DNA of 64,000 nt from Planctomycetota bacterium (GTDB lineage Bacteria; Planctomycetota; GCA-2746535), in the NCBI GenBank assembly GCA_002746535.1, contig NVWA01000023.1:1-64000 (forward strand), given 5' to 3'. A program made the position numbers and the translations under genes. Under the pieces are notes generated by a model. It made no database searches and was not told where the DNA came from. It saw only the letters and a program-made list of their open reading frames with translations. Position 1 is the first letter of the stretch. Each line of letters begins with the position of its first letter. This document shows, piece after piece, positions 26,553-35,609 of this stretch.

Positions 26553-27713
26553 ATGTCATTATTTACATCTGAAAGTGTTTCAATGGGGCATCCAGATAAG
26601 GTATCAGATCAAATTTCTGATGCAATATTAGATGCAATGCTAGCCGTAGACCCAAATAGTAGGGTTGCTTGTGAAACATTAGTAAATACAGGTTTAGTTG
26701 TTATTGCAGGAGAAGTTACTTGTGATGGTTATGTAGACATTGCAGAGATTGCCAGGAATACCATTAGAGAAATAGGATATGATGATCCTAAACTTGGATT
26801 TGACGCTGATAGTTGTGCCGTAATGGTAACTTTGGATAAACAATCTCCTGATATTGCACAAGGTGTCAATAAAGGAGAAGGTTTGCACGAAGAGCAAGGT
26901 GCTGGAGATCAGGGAATGATGTTTGGTTTTGCTTGTAATGAAACTGAAGAATTAATGCCTTTCGCTGTTTATTATTCTCATCGATTAGTTGAAAAACATG
27001 CAGAAGTTAGAAAAGCTGGTGTATTACCTTACTTACGTCCAGATGCTAAATCTCAATTGACAGTTGAGTATGACGATGATGGTAAAATTATAAGAGTACA
27101 TACAGTTGTGATCTCAACTCAACATTCGGATGATGTAACATTAGATGAAATCAAAGAAGGTATCATTAAAGAAGTGATCAATCCAATAATGCCAGCTGAA
27201 TTAATGGATGAGAATACTATTATTCATGTGAACCCAACAGGTCGATTTGTGATTGGTGGACCAAAAGGAGATTGTGGTTTAACTGGAAGAAAGATTATTG
27301 TTGATACTTATGGTGGCATGGGGCGACATGGTGGCGGTGCATTTTCTGGAAAAGACCCTTCTAAGGTCGACCGATCAGCAGCATATATGGCACGTTATAT
27401 TGCTAAAAATATTGTAGGTGCTGGCCTAGCAGATAAATGTGAAGTTCAATTGGCATATGCTATAGGTGTAGCTGAGCCTGTTTCCGTATTAGTAGATACC
27501 TTTCAGACTGGAACTGTAGACGAAAAGAAACTTTCTGATGTAGTTCAAGAATTGTTTTCTTTGACTCCTTCTGGAATCGTTAAATCTTTGGATTTGCTTA
27601 AACCAAAATATAAAATTACAGCAGCCCATGGTCACTTTGGTAGGAAAGAAGATTCTTTCACATGGGAAAAACTAGACAAAGTTGAAGATCTTAAATCTGC
27701 CTTTAACAAATAA
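26553..27713 (+). CDS. metK: S-adenosylmethionine synthetase
   Basis: 386 residues from the ATG at 26553, which has GGAGG six bases upstream; an upstream in-frame TTG lies within that ribosome site and is rejected. Motifs are [27 protein letters not shown], the P-loop-like [22 protein letters not shown] and the C-terminal HGHFGR. It makes SAM from methionine and ATP in the cytoplasm. It is monocistronic, with its own promoter, and ended by a hairpin shared with the converging gene. Confidence 0.95.
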   Translation: MSLFTSESVSMGHPDKVSDQISDAILDAMLAVDPNSRVACETLVNTGLVVIAGEVTCDGYVDIAEIARNTIREIGYDDPKLGFDADSCAVMVTLDKQSPDIAQGVNKGEGLHEEQGAGDQGMMFGFACNETEELMPFAVYYSHRLVEKHAEVRKAGVLPYLRPDAKSQLTVEYDDDGKIIRVHTVVISTQHSDDVTLDEIKEGIIKEVINPIMPAELMDENTIIHVNPTGRFVIGGPKGDCGLTGRKIIVDTYGGMGRHGGGAFSGKDPSKVDRSAAYMARYIAKNIVGAGLADKCEVQLAYAIGVAEPVSVLVDTFQTGTVDEKKLSDVVQELFSLTPSGIVKSLDLLKPKYKITAAHGHFGRKEDSFTWEKLDKVEDLKSAFNK

Positions 27714-27728
27714 ATTTTAAATATTGAT

Positions 27729-27753
27729 GGAGCAATTGTTTTAAATTTGCTCC
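27729..27753. terminator. Bidirectional terminator between metK and the converging secreted-protein gene
   Basis: GGAGCAA (27729-27735) pairs with TTGCTCC (27747-27753) around an 11-base loop. Downstream on the plus strand is TGATTATTTT; on the minus strand ATCAATATTTAAAATTT. It lies 15 bases after the metK stop and touches the stop region of the minus-strand gene. Confidence 0.7.
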
Positions 27754-27756
27754 TGA

Positions 27757-29079
27757 TTATTTTAGTGAACTCATAATTGAATAAATTCTTGAAACCTGGT
27801 CGCGGTGAAATTTGGTTTTGTTTATTTGTAACAAACATTTTGTTAAAACCTTTATAGCTCCTGCAGGATCCTTACTATCAGCTAATTTCGTCGCATTCTT
27901 AACTTCATTGTCGACGAGTCTTTTAACCTCTTCTCTATGTTTATATAATAATTTGAAATAAAAGGTTCCTAATTTACTTAAAAATAAAGGATCATCCAAA
28001 GTTTTGCTGTATAGTGTGTTAAATGCAACTGAGGCATCTCCTAATTTATAAATAGACATTGTGATCTTATAAGAAACATTGACATCTTTAGCCAATTGTC
28101 CAATGAGATCAGCTAGTTGATCATCACTAATTTTTTTCCATGGGATCGTAATTGTACCCATTTTTGTTTTAACACTTACTGATCTATGATTGGCCCCAAT
28201 GATAGAGCCTTTAAATTTAACACCAATTATACTAGCAGATAAATAATTGGATTTTTTATTTTCTATCAAATCATTGATGGCTAACATGGTGATTTTTAAA
28301 TAATCATATTCTTTAATTAATTCACCCATAATGTGCTTTGTGATTTTGTCTTTTTCAATTTCAAACATGGCTGTTAATTCTTTTGTGATTAACGTAAACT
28401 TTCGATTTTTATAGTTTTGTTCAAAATTCATTATTTCATCAGTAATCTTTTTTATTCTTTTATTTTTATCAGCTTCAAAAATTTCAATTTTCGGAATTAA
28501 TGAGTCCGCTAATTCTTTTGCAATTTCAGCAGTACTTGATTTAGGGAATTCAAGATATATGTCCCTATACATAAACTCACTTTCATAAAAAGCTTTAGGG
28601 TTATTTATTTCGTATTCCTTTATTTCACTAAAGGCCTGTTTTATATGCAGAGGTTCATTGCTAATTAAGTTTGAGAAGATGATGTTGTCTTCTTTTTCCT
28701 TTATTTCTTTTTTAATAGAAGGTGGGCCATTCGTTTTACCTAAAGTATTTTCTTCTTTGACAATTGGGTTAGATTTTTTTTTAGCGCCAAAAGAGCTAAC
28801 TTGTCTCGATTTATTGGTCCAGAAATAAAGCATGTAAACTTCTTGTCTCAAATTATCATACTCTAAAGATTGCTCCTTTTTATTGCCCAAATCCTTTTTA
28901 GCTTCTTTAAGTATTACCAAAGCATTTTCTAATAGTTTAGGATTGCTGGTTTTATGCCATTTAGATAAAATTTCCTTAGCTGAGTCAACTTTTTGTTTAA
29001 TTGCTTTAATATCTAAGGAATACACGAGTGACATTTGAAATATAAGTGTAAATAATGTCAGTAGAATGCTTTTCTTCAT
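27757..29079 (-). CDS. Secreted helical protein, unrecognised
   Basis: 440 residues with a signal peptide (MKKSILLTLFTLIFQMSLVYS, ~21). The mature part is rich in Lys/Glu/Ile, with predicted long helices; around residues 295-315 a small beta patch (GSIIGANHRSVSVKTKMGTITIPWKKI) looks like a short SH3-like or 'Tudor-like' module that recurs in PVC-group secreted proteins. The C-terminal part is TPR-like (LADSKDPAGAIKVLTKCL). The likely location is the periplasm. No catalytic motif is visible. It is convergent with metK. Confidence 0.7.
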   Translation of the reverse strand: MKKSILLTLFTLIFQMSLVYSLDIKAIKQKVDSAKEILSKWHKTSNPKLLENALVILKEAKKDLGNKKEQSLEYDNLRQEVYMLYFWTNKSRQVSSFGAKKKSNPIVKEENTLGKTNGPPSIKKEIKEKEDNIIFSNLISNEPLHIKQAFSEIKEYEINNPKAFYESEFMYRDIYLEFPKSSTAEIAKELADSLIPKIEIFEADKNKRIKKITDEIMNFEQNYKNRKFTLITKELTAMFEIEKDKITKHIMGELIKEYDYLKITMLAINDLIENKKSNYLSASIIGVKFKGSIIGANHRSVSVKTKMGTITIPWKKISDDQLADLIGQLAKDVNVSYKITMSIYKLGDASVAFNTLYSKTLDDPLFLSKLGTFYFKLLYKHREEVKRLVDNEVKNATKLADSKDPAGAIKVLTKCLLQINKTKFHRDQVSRIYSIMSSLK

Positions 29080-29206
29080 ATTTTAAAACCCATTGGTAAT
29101 AAATTCAGTTTTATAGTAATGTCCTATTAGACTGCAATTTTCGAATATATTTGTAGAATTTTGTGCACTAATTAAAAAAAATGACTTAATTTTGATAAAT
29201 TAATTT

Positions 29207-29233
29207 TATTAATTCTCGTATTGAGAATTAATA
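29207..29233. promoter_or_regulatory. 11-base perfect inverted repeat upstream of the CPBP gene
   Basis: TATTAATTCTC (29207-29217), centre GTATT, GAGAATTAATA (29223-29233). It lies in the divergent spacer, 75 bases before the CPBP start and 127 before the secreted-protein start. It has no T-run to act as a terminator, so a dimeric repressor site is the better guess. Confidence 0.45.
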
Positions 29234-29308
29234 GGATAGTACATTATATATATTAAATATTCAAGTAGGTATTTTGTAGGTAGTCTAGGGAAGAAATTTC
29301 AGCCAAAT

Positions 29309-29950
29309 ATGAAAAAAATACTTATTTATTTTCCATTAATATTTCTGATGGTCTTTGCTAGCCAATTTGCTGGAGAATGGCAAATTGGTAAATATTTTAC
29401 CCCGATAATACTATTTCTTACTTTATTAATACCAGGTATATTATTTAAAGAAATATCTTTTGATTGGTTTCAGCTAGAGCTTTTTAAAGAAGGTTGTTTA
29501 AAAAGTTTGCTGCAGTCAATTTTAGCATCAATGGTCTTGTTATTGGCGTTTCACTATACCTGGTTATTTGCTAATAATTTATTTGAATCTATACCTAATC
29601 TATCCATAGGGTCTAATTTTATTAGTCGTTTGACACTAATAGTGGCATTGAATATTTTGGCTGGTTGTGTCATTGAAGAATTAATCTTTAGAGGTTTTAT
29701 ACAAGGAGAGATGGCAAAAAAGAATGAAGTGTCTCTTTTCAAAATATTAATGTTTCAAATTTTTATTCCATCTGTTTTATTTAGCATTATGCATATCTTT
29801 ATTTTAGGACACATGTTCTGGATTTTAATTTTTCCAGGAATGTTTTTTTCATGTTTAAAATTTCGCACGAAGCATATCTCAGGTTCTATATTTGCACATC
29901 TACTATTTAATTTATATTATTTGTCCTTAATTAGTCCTAAACCATTTTAG
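29309..29950 (+). CDS. CPBP-family intramembrane metalloprotease-like protein
   Basis: 213 residues with about six membrane helices. The Abi/CPBP motifs are complete: EELIFRG (EExxxR), FSIMH (FxxxH) and HLLFN (HxxxN), so it should be an active Rce1-like protease or processing enzyme. It precedes the ABC exporter operon by 66 bases and could belong to it; in other bacteria CPBP proteins are associated with peptide maturation or export, but no precursor peptide gene is seen here. An inverted repeat lies upstream. Confidence 0.8.
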   Translation: MKKILIYFPLIFLMVFASQFAGEWQIGKYFTPIILFLTLLIPGILFKEISFDWFQLELFKEGCLKSLLQSILASMVLLLAFHYTWLFANNLFESIPNLSIGSNFISRLTLIVALNILAGCVIEELIFRGFIQGEMAKKNEVSLFKILMFQIFIPSVLFSIMHIFILGHMFWILIFPGMFFSCLKFRTKHISGSIFAHLLFNLYYLSLISPKPF

Positions 29951-30016
29951 AAATGGATCTCATTATTATAATATTCGCATTAATTGATAGTTTGTCATAA
30001 TTATAGAAAGAGACAT

Positions 30017-30865
30017 TTGGATAACGTTGTAGAAATAAAAGATTTAAAAAAAACATTTAAATCATTTTTTGGAAAACATAGGGTAGATGCCGTTAAAGGA
30101 ATTACTTTTAATGTGCACGAAGGGGAGATTTTTGGACTTTTAGGTCCAAACGGATCTGGAAAAACGACCACAATAAAATTACTTTTAGGTTTATTGTTTC
30201 CTACGAGTGGATCAATTTCTTTAATGAACCATTCAGCTTCAAGTATGAAGTCCCATAAATTTATCGGCTATTTACCGGAAGAATCATATCTTTATCGTTT
30301 TTTAAATGCAGATGAGATTTTACATTTTTATGGAAAACTATTTAGTATTTCAAGAAACGATAGGAAAAAGAAAATCGATGAATTAATTTCTTTAGTTGGT
30401 TTAGAAAAGTCAAGAAAACGTCAATTAAAAGGTTATTCAAAAGGTATGATGCGAAGAATTGGGATTGCACAAGCCTTGATCAATGACCCTGAATTTATTA
30501 TTCTTGATGAGCCGACATCAGGGTTAGACCCAATTGGTACAAGAGAAGTAAAAGATTTAATAATGATGTTGAAGGATAAAGGTAAAACTGTTTTGTTGTG
30601 TTCTCATTTATTAGCAGATGTCGAAGATGTCTGTAATCGTATTGCTATTATGTATGAAGGCTCACTAGAATGTCTTGGTGAAGTATCAGAGTTGTTAACA
30701 GATTTAGACTCTTGTGACATTGTTTTAAATAAATATGATGAAAAATTAAACAAGCGTATCCTTGCCATGGCAAAAGAGGAAAATATTACTTGCGAGATCT
30801 CTAGCCCTAGAAGAAAATTAGAAGATCTATTTTTAGAAATCGTTAATAAAAATAAGAACCAATGA
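30017..30865 (+). CDS. ABC transporter ATP-binding protein (ABC-2 exporter type)
   Basis: All ABC motifs are present: Walker A GPNGSGKT, Q-loop region GYLPEESYLY, signature YSKGMMRRIG, Walker B FIILDEPTSGLD and H-loop CSHLL. The sequence type is that of NatA/CcmA-like exporters, with a regulatory C-terminal extension after residue ~220. I prefer the TTG at 30017 (preceded by AGAAAGAGA) giving LDNVVEIKDLKKTF, the normal N-terminus; a TTG at 29984 would add eleven unlikely residues (IVCHNYRKRH). The stop overlaps the permease start by four bases. Confidence 0.85.
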   Translation: MDNVVEIKDLKKTFKSFFGKHRVDAVKGITFNVHEGEIFGLLGPNGSGKTTTIKLLLGLLFPTSGSISLMNHSASSMKSHKFIGYLPEESYLYRFLNADEILHFYGKLFSISRNDRKKKIDELISLVGLEKSRKRQLKGYSKGMMRRIGIAQALINDPEFIILDEPTSGLDPIGTREVKDLIMMLKDKGKTVLLCSHLLADVEDVCNRIAIMYEGSLECLGEVSELLTDLDSCDIVLNKYDEKLNKRILAMAKEENITCEISSPRRKLEDLFLEIVNKNKNQ

Positions 30866-32160
30866 CTTTTCTCTCACCTGTTTTTGCTATTGCTTATAAT
30901 TCTTTTCAAGAAGCGGTGAGATCAAAAGTATTTTTAATTTGTATTTTTATATTAGGTGTGCTTTGTCTAATGGCTCCGCTATTGCCATCAGTTGATACAC
31001 CGATCTTGAAGTTAAAATTGGTCTTGAGTGTCTCAACATCTATATGTTATATTTTTGGTTTAATTATTTTAATATTTACATCATCAAATTTAATATCAGA
31101 TGATATTTCTAGTAGAAGAATTTTTACTATTTTCCCCAAGCCTGTTTCAAGATTAAGTTATTTATGCGGAAAATTATTAGGTATAAGTTATCTTGCGGTA
31201 AGTTTGATGATAATCTTAGCAATTATTGTGATTTTTTTTGTTAGATTTACTTATTTTACATTTAATGAAGATGAAAAGTTAGAAGCAGCCTCATTTTTTC
31301 AAATGATTGAAACTGAGTCGGTAGATAAAATAGAACTTTTTCAAAATGGTTTGCCTTCCAAAATTAATAGACCTGCGACTAGCTTTAATGTTACATTCAA
31401 TGGTGTTTCAGCCGGTAAAATTTTGAATTTAATGACAATTAGATTCCTAGCCTATTTTAGAAGTAAAAAAGATTTGTCACATGATGGTGTTGTTTATTTC
31501 GATATTAAAATTATGGACCAAAAAAGTCAAAAGATATTACAGAATATGAAGGAAGTGAAAATACAAGATGGTGAGTTTAGGACAATTGATTTGCCTGAAA
31601 ATTTATTTTCATATTCTGGGAAAAAAGATCTTAAATTTATTTTTTCAATTTCAGAAAAATCGCAAGAATCTATTGGTGGAGTTTTAGTTAAACAAACAGA
31701 TATATTATTGCGTAAACCTTCTAGTTCCTTTGAATTGAATGTTTTTAAAGCATTTATCTTACTGGCCGCACAATTTGTTTTATTGGGTTTTATTTGCATT
31801 ATGGGCTCCACAAGACTTTCTAGCTTTGTCGCCATTATGTTGGCACTCACTTTATTTATTGCCGGATATTACTCGAATTTTTTTATGACTCAGGTTAAAA
31901 AACATGAAAGAATTCGGGCCCAACCAAATGCCAAAGCAATTACCTTTTTGGATAAAGTCGGTGAATTTTCAGATAAGTATGTTTCCGCAATTGTTTATTT
32001 AGCACCTGATTTTGGGAAATACTCTTTGCAAAATGAATTGGTTGATGGTTTTGCTATAAAAAACTCTCAAATTATTAAAATACTTATGTTGTATATGATA
32101 TACTTTATAGGATATATGATAGTGGCTCTATTATTATTTTGGAGGCGAGAATTTACTTGA
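30862..32160 (+). CDS. ABC-2-type transporter permease with large periplasmic domain
   Basis: 432 residues. The first membrane helix region (about 22-45) and a GKLLGISYLAVSL block match ABC-2 permeases. It is followed by a soluble beta-rich domain of ~150 residues (about 135-290) and four more helices. It partners with the upstream ATPase (ATGA overlap). The last helix ends in FWRREFT just before the next gene's start. The substrate is unknown; the operon suggests an envelope function. Confidence 0.8.
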   Translation: MTFLSPVFAIAYNSFQEAVRSKVFLICIFILGVLCLMAPLLPSVDTPILKLKLVLSVSTSICYIFGLIILIFTSSNLISDDISSRRIFTIFPKPVSRLSYLCGKLLGISYLAVSLMIILAIIVIFFVRFTYFTFNEDEKLEAASFFQMIETESVDKIELFQNGLPSKINRPATSFNVTFNGVSAGKILNLMTIRFLAYFRSKKDLSHDGVVYFDIKIMDQKSQKILQNMKEVKIQDGEFRTIDLPENLFSYSGKKDLKFIFSISEKSQESIGGVLVKQTDILLRKPSSSFELNVFKAFILLAAQFVLLGFICIMGSTRLSSFVAIMLALTLFIAGYYSNFFMTQVKKHERIRAQPNAKAITFLDKVGEFSDKYVSAIVYLAPDFGKYSLQNELVDGFAIKNSQIIKILMLYMIYFIGYMIVALLLFWRREFT

Positions 32161-33335
32161 AGATTAAATTATTTTTTATCATTCTTATGTTATTTTGCCT
32201 TATTGCCGCAAAGCATATGGAGAAAGATTTACTTAAAAGTAGAAAACGCTTTTATCCTCCTACTAATATTGGTGTTAGACAGCAAGTGAAGCCGATTGAA
32301 ATTATCGGCACAGTTTTATTAGGCGGTTTAAGGGTATTTATAGTAGATGCATTATGGATGAAAGTTATCGATCATCAAGAAAGTGGAGACTTTCACGAAG
32401 TTGTATTAACAGCAGAATTAATAGCTGATCTACAACCAACGTATGTTAACGTTTGGGAATACCTTAATTGGTTAATGTCTGTTCAAATTCCATCAGAAGA
32501 AAAAAATATTCAAACACAAATTCAATGGATAAAAGTAGGTTTATCCTATATTCAAAAAGGAATAATTCGAAACCCTGATTCGGCTAAGTTATACTTAGCA
32601 TATGCTCGGACTGTTTATGAAAGAATGGGTTTGCATCATGAAAGAAATATTGAGCGGTATTATATTCTAAGAAGAAATGGAGAAGACCCATTGCCAATGG
32701 CTCGCGAATTTGTTCTCAAAGCGATAAAGGCTAACACTTACACTGTATTTTCTGAGCGACAATTGTTTATTGTAAATCAGTATAGAGTTAAAGAATCATT
32801 TTTTCATTTTCGCAGAACTTTTGAAAAAAAATTCAATTATTTGAAATATTTATTCGAAAAGTTTTTAAATGATGAGGCACATACCCAAGAAAAATTAAAT
32901 CAAATTAGAGGAAAGTATATAAAATATAAAAAGGAGTTTGGAAGAGAAAGTTCCTTTAAGGCAATTCAAAAAAATATCGCTTTAGATTTACAAGATATTA
33001 GAGATTGCATTGGGCGATACCCAGAACAATTTGATTTTGAATTGACTTTAGAAACTCATGAAAATACATGGAAAGAAGATTTGTTTTTAATTAGAGATTT
33101 TTTAAATCTTGATGGATATTTAGAAGAAATGGTTAGAAAAAGAGTTGGTAAAAAATTAAAAAAATCTGAAAATGAAATTTGTTTGCTTTATATTGAAAAA
33201 GCAATGTTAGAATTTCAAATTTGGGATATTCGAAATAATTCAGATCTAAATGTCTTATATAAAGAAATGCAAAAAAAGTATAATGAATTAAGTTTAAAAA
33301 TTATTAAGAAAAAAAAGGAAATGAAAGATGAGTGA
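32157..33335 (+). CDS. Conserved membrane-anchored helical protein of the ABC-rsfS operon
   Basis: About 392 residues from the TTG at 32157, chosen because GGAGG (32141-32145) lies 11 bases before it; a TTG at 32139 overlaps that ribosome site. An N-terminal membrane helix (KIKLFFIILMLFCLIAAKH) precedes a helical domain. The segment LGGLRVFIVDALWMKVIDHQ then LIADLQPTYVNVWEYLNWLM resembles, from memory, TPR-like proteins found next to ABC exporters in planctomycetes and relatives. A long Lys/Glu-rich coiled region forms the C-terminus. The function is unknown. It overlaps both neighbours by a few bases. Confidence 0.7.
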   Translation: MKIKLFFIILMLFCLIAAKHMEKDLLKSRKRFYPPTNIGVRQQVKPIEIIGTVLLGGLRVFIVDALWMKVIDHQESGDFHEVVLTAELIADLQPTYVNVWEYLNWLMSVQIPSEEKNIQTQIQWIKVGLSYIQKGIIRNPDSAKLYLAYARTVYERMGLHHERNIERYYILRRNGEDPLPMAREFVLKAIKANTYTVFSERQLFIVNQYRVKESFFHFRRTFEKKFNYLKYLFEKFLNDEAHTQEKLNQIRGKYIKYKKEFGRESSFKAIQKNIALDLQDIRDCIGRYPEQFDFELTLETHENTWKEDLFLIRDFLNLDGYLEEMVRKRVGKKLKKSENEICLLYIEKAMLEFQIWDIRNNSDLNVLYKEMQKKYNELSLKIIKKKKEMKDE

Positions 33336-33726
33336 AAGCCAAATTGGTAGTAATTTGAATGATGAAGAATTATCGATTGAAATTGCTAAATTAGCGGAAG
33401 ATTTATTTGCCGAAGATGTCAAAGTCTTGAATATTAAGAAAATATCTACAGTAGCCGATTATATTATTTTAATGACAGGTAATAGTAGTACTCAAGTAAA
33501 AAGCTTATCCAGTAAAATTGATAAAGAAGTTAGAAGTGAACGATCAAGAATTGGTATGGAAGGACGTAATGATAATGCTGATTGGGTATTATTAGACTAT
33601 GGCACAGTAGTGGTCCATATCTTTGATTCTACGGCTAGATTATATTATAACTTGGATGAACTATGGAAGGGTAATTTAGTTGTTTGGGAAGAAATTAAAA
33701 AAGGAAATGTAGTTAAGAAATCATGA
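33328..33726 (+). CDS. rsfS: Ribosomal silencing factor RsfS
   Basis: 132 residues. The RsfS core is clear: ISTVADYIILMTGNSSTQVKS, GMEGRNDNADWVLLDYGTVVVHIF and YYNLDELWKGN. It binds L14 and blocks subunit joining in slow growth. The start overlaps the previous gene by eight bases and the stop overlaps argS by four, so expression is coupled. RsfS is usually near nadD or proA; here it sits between an ABC exporter and argS. Confidence 0.92.
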   Translation: MSESQIGSNLNDEELSIEIAKLAEDLFAEDVKVLNIKKISTVADYIILMTGNSSTQVKSLSSKIDKEVRSERSRIGMEGRNDNADWVLLDYGTVVVHIFDSTARLYYNLDELWKGNLVVWEEIKKGNVVKKS

Positions 33727-35432
33727 ACCTAAAACTTAAGTATGCTGAACTATTATCTAATCATGTTGATTTGGCATTAGATGAAATAAAAAATTTAATC
33801 GAAATACCACCAGATAGTAAAATGGGAGACTTGGCTTTCCCGTGTTTCTCTTTAGCTAAAAAATTAAAAAACTCACCAGTAAAAATTGCTGAATCTATAT
33901 CTGGTTCGTTAGAGAAGTTGCCTTTATTTAAGGAAGTGAAAAATATTGGACCATACGTTAATGCTTTTGTCGATCCATCTTTTATCGCTCATGGTATTCT
34001 TTCTGAAATAGCTGAAAACGGTTCTGGTTATTCCTCTCAACCTGAAAATGGAAAAAATGTTGTAGTAGATTTTTCGTCTCCTAATATTGCCAAGCCGCTA
34101 GCAATTCATCATTTGCGATCAACAATGATTGGTAACAGCATTTCTCAACTTTATTCCAAAATGGGTTACAACGTTATAAAGCTCAATTATCTAGGTGATT
34201 GGGGAACACAATTTGGCAAATTAATTGTTGCCTATAATAAATGGGGTAGTGAAGTTGAAGGCGAATTAACGATTTCTAAAATTAATGAGTTGTATGTGAA
34301 ATTTAGTAAAGAATCTTCAGAAGATAATGACCTTAATGATCAAGCTAGGAATTGGTTTAAGAAGTTAGAGGAAGGTAATGCTGAAGCTATAAAATTGTGG
34401 AAATGGTTTAAAGAGATTAGTTTAATTGAATTTGAAAAAATTTATAAGAAATTGGGAATCACTTTTGATGTGTATGGTGGTGAAAGCGAACATGCCGCAT
34501 CATTTCTTACAGTCGTCGAAAAATGCGAAAGTTTAGGAATTTCTTCAATTAGTGACGGTGCTTTAATCGTTGAATCTGAAGATGAAAATGATCCTCCTTG
34601 CTTAATTCGAAAAAGTGATGGTGCCACAACCTATGAAGTTCGAGATATCGCAGCATTATTAGATCGGTTTGATAAGTATGAATTTGTAAAAATGTTTTAC
34701 GTAGTTGGGCAAGAGCAAGCTCTTCATTTTAAAATGTTAAAGATGGTTGTTAAAAAAATGGGTCTTGCTTTTAGTAATGATTGTGAGCACATTTCATTTG
34801 GATTTATGAAGTTTCAAGGAAAGTCTGGTAGTACTCGAGAAGGTACTGCCATATTAATGGAAGACGTTTTGAATACTTCTGTGGCAGAAGTTAGAAAAAG
34901 AATTTCTGAAAGTGGTAGTAAAAGAAATATTTCTGAAGAAGCTATTCAGCAAATCGGAATTGGTGCTGTTGTCTTTGGTGATTTATCTAAGAAACGAGTA
35001 AAGGATAGTGAATTTATTTGGGAAGAAGTGACTAGTTTTGAAGGAGATACAGGACCATATCTTCAATATACTCAGGCAAGATGTTTAAGTATTGTGAGAA
35101 AAAGTAATCATGATTTTATGGAGCAAGCGGATTTTTCTGGCTTAACGGAAGATAGTGAGAAATTAGTATTATTAAAATTAAATCAATTTTCAGAAGCCAT
35201 TATTAATTCTGCCAATAATTGCGAACCTTCATTGTTAGCGAATTATTTATTAGAATTGGCCAAGTTTACCAATCGATTTATTCATGGAGGTCGAGAAGAA
35301 CATAGCAAACGCATTCTACAGGAATCAAATTTACCGCTTCAATCTGCAAGAACTGCTTTAGTGCACGGGATCGCTATTGTTTTAAAAGAAGGGCTCCGTT
35401 TATTAGGTATTAGCTCGCCAGAAGAGATGTAG
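33723..35432 (+). CDS. argS: Arginyl-tRNA synthetase
   Basis: 569 residues. Class I motifs are FSSPNIAKPLAIHHLRST (HIGH-like HHLR after NIAKP), the domain LNYLGDWGTQFGKL, YVVGQEQALHFKML and the KMSKS-equivalent region GKSGSTREGT. The anticodon-binding DALR domain ends with RTALVHGIAIVLKEGLRLLGI. It charges tRNA-Arg. It is the last gene of the operon, overlapping rsfS by four bases. No terminator hairpin is obvious in the 177-base spacer behind it. Confidence 0.95.
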   Translation: MNLKLKYAELLSNHVDLALDEIKNLIEIPPDSKMGDLAFPCFSLAKKLKNSPVKIAESISGSLEKLPLFKEVKNIGPYVNAFVDPSFIAHGILSEIAENGSGYSSQPENGKNVVVDFSSPNIAKPLAIHHLRSTMIGNSISQLYSKMGYNVIKLNYLGDWGTQFGKLIVAYNKWGSEVEGELTISKINELYVKFSKESSEDNDLNDQARNWFKKLEEGNAEAIKLWKWFKEISLIEFEKIYKKLGITFDVYGGESEHAASFLTVVEKCESLGISSISDGALIVESEDENDPPCLIRKSDGATTYEVRDIAALLDRFDKYEFVKMFYVVGQEQALHFKMLKMVVKKMGLAFSNDCEHISFGFMKFQGKSGSTREGTAILMEDVLNTSVAEVRKRISESGSKRNISEEAIQQIGIGAVVFGDLSKKRVKDSEFIWEEVTSFEGDTGPYLQYTQARCLSIVRKSNHDFMEQADFSGLTEDSEKLVLLKLNQFSEAIINSANNCEPSLLANYLLELAKFTNRFIHGGREEHSKRILQESNLPLQSARTALVHGIAIVLKEGLRLLGISSPEEM

Positions 35433-35609
35433 GTTTATTTATCTTTAGATATTCACTTTTAGAAAAGTATTAATGCTTATATCAATTTTGAATGTTAGTT
35501 TTACATTTTTTTTACAATCAATTGATAGTCTTCTCGCCTTAAAATTATCAAATCAATAAAATATATTTTAAATGGTTAAGCACAACTTCATTTTATAAGA
35601 GCAGAAATA

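Noticed and set aside
29984..30016. Eleven extra N-terminal residues on the ABC ATPase
   Set aside because: The sequence IVCHNYRKRH is unlike ABC N-termini, and the TTG at 30017 has a better upstream site.
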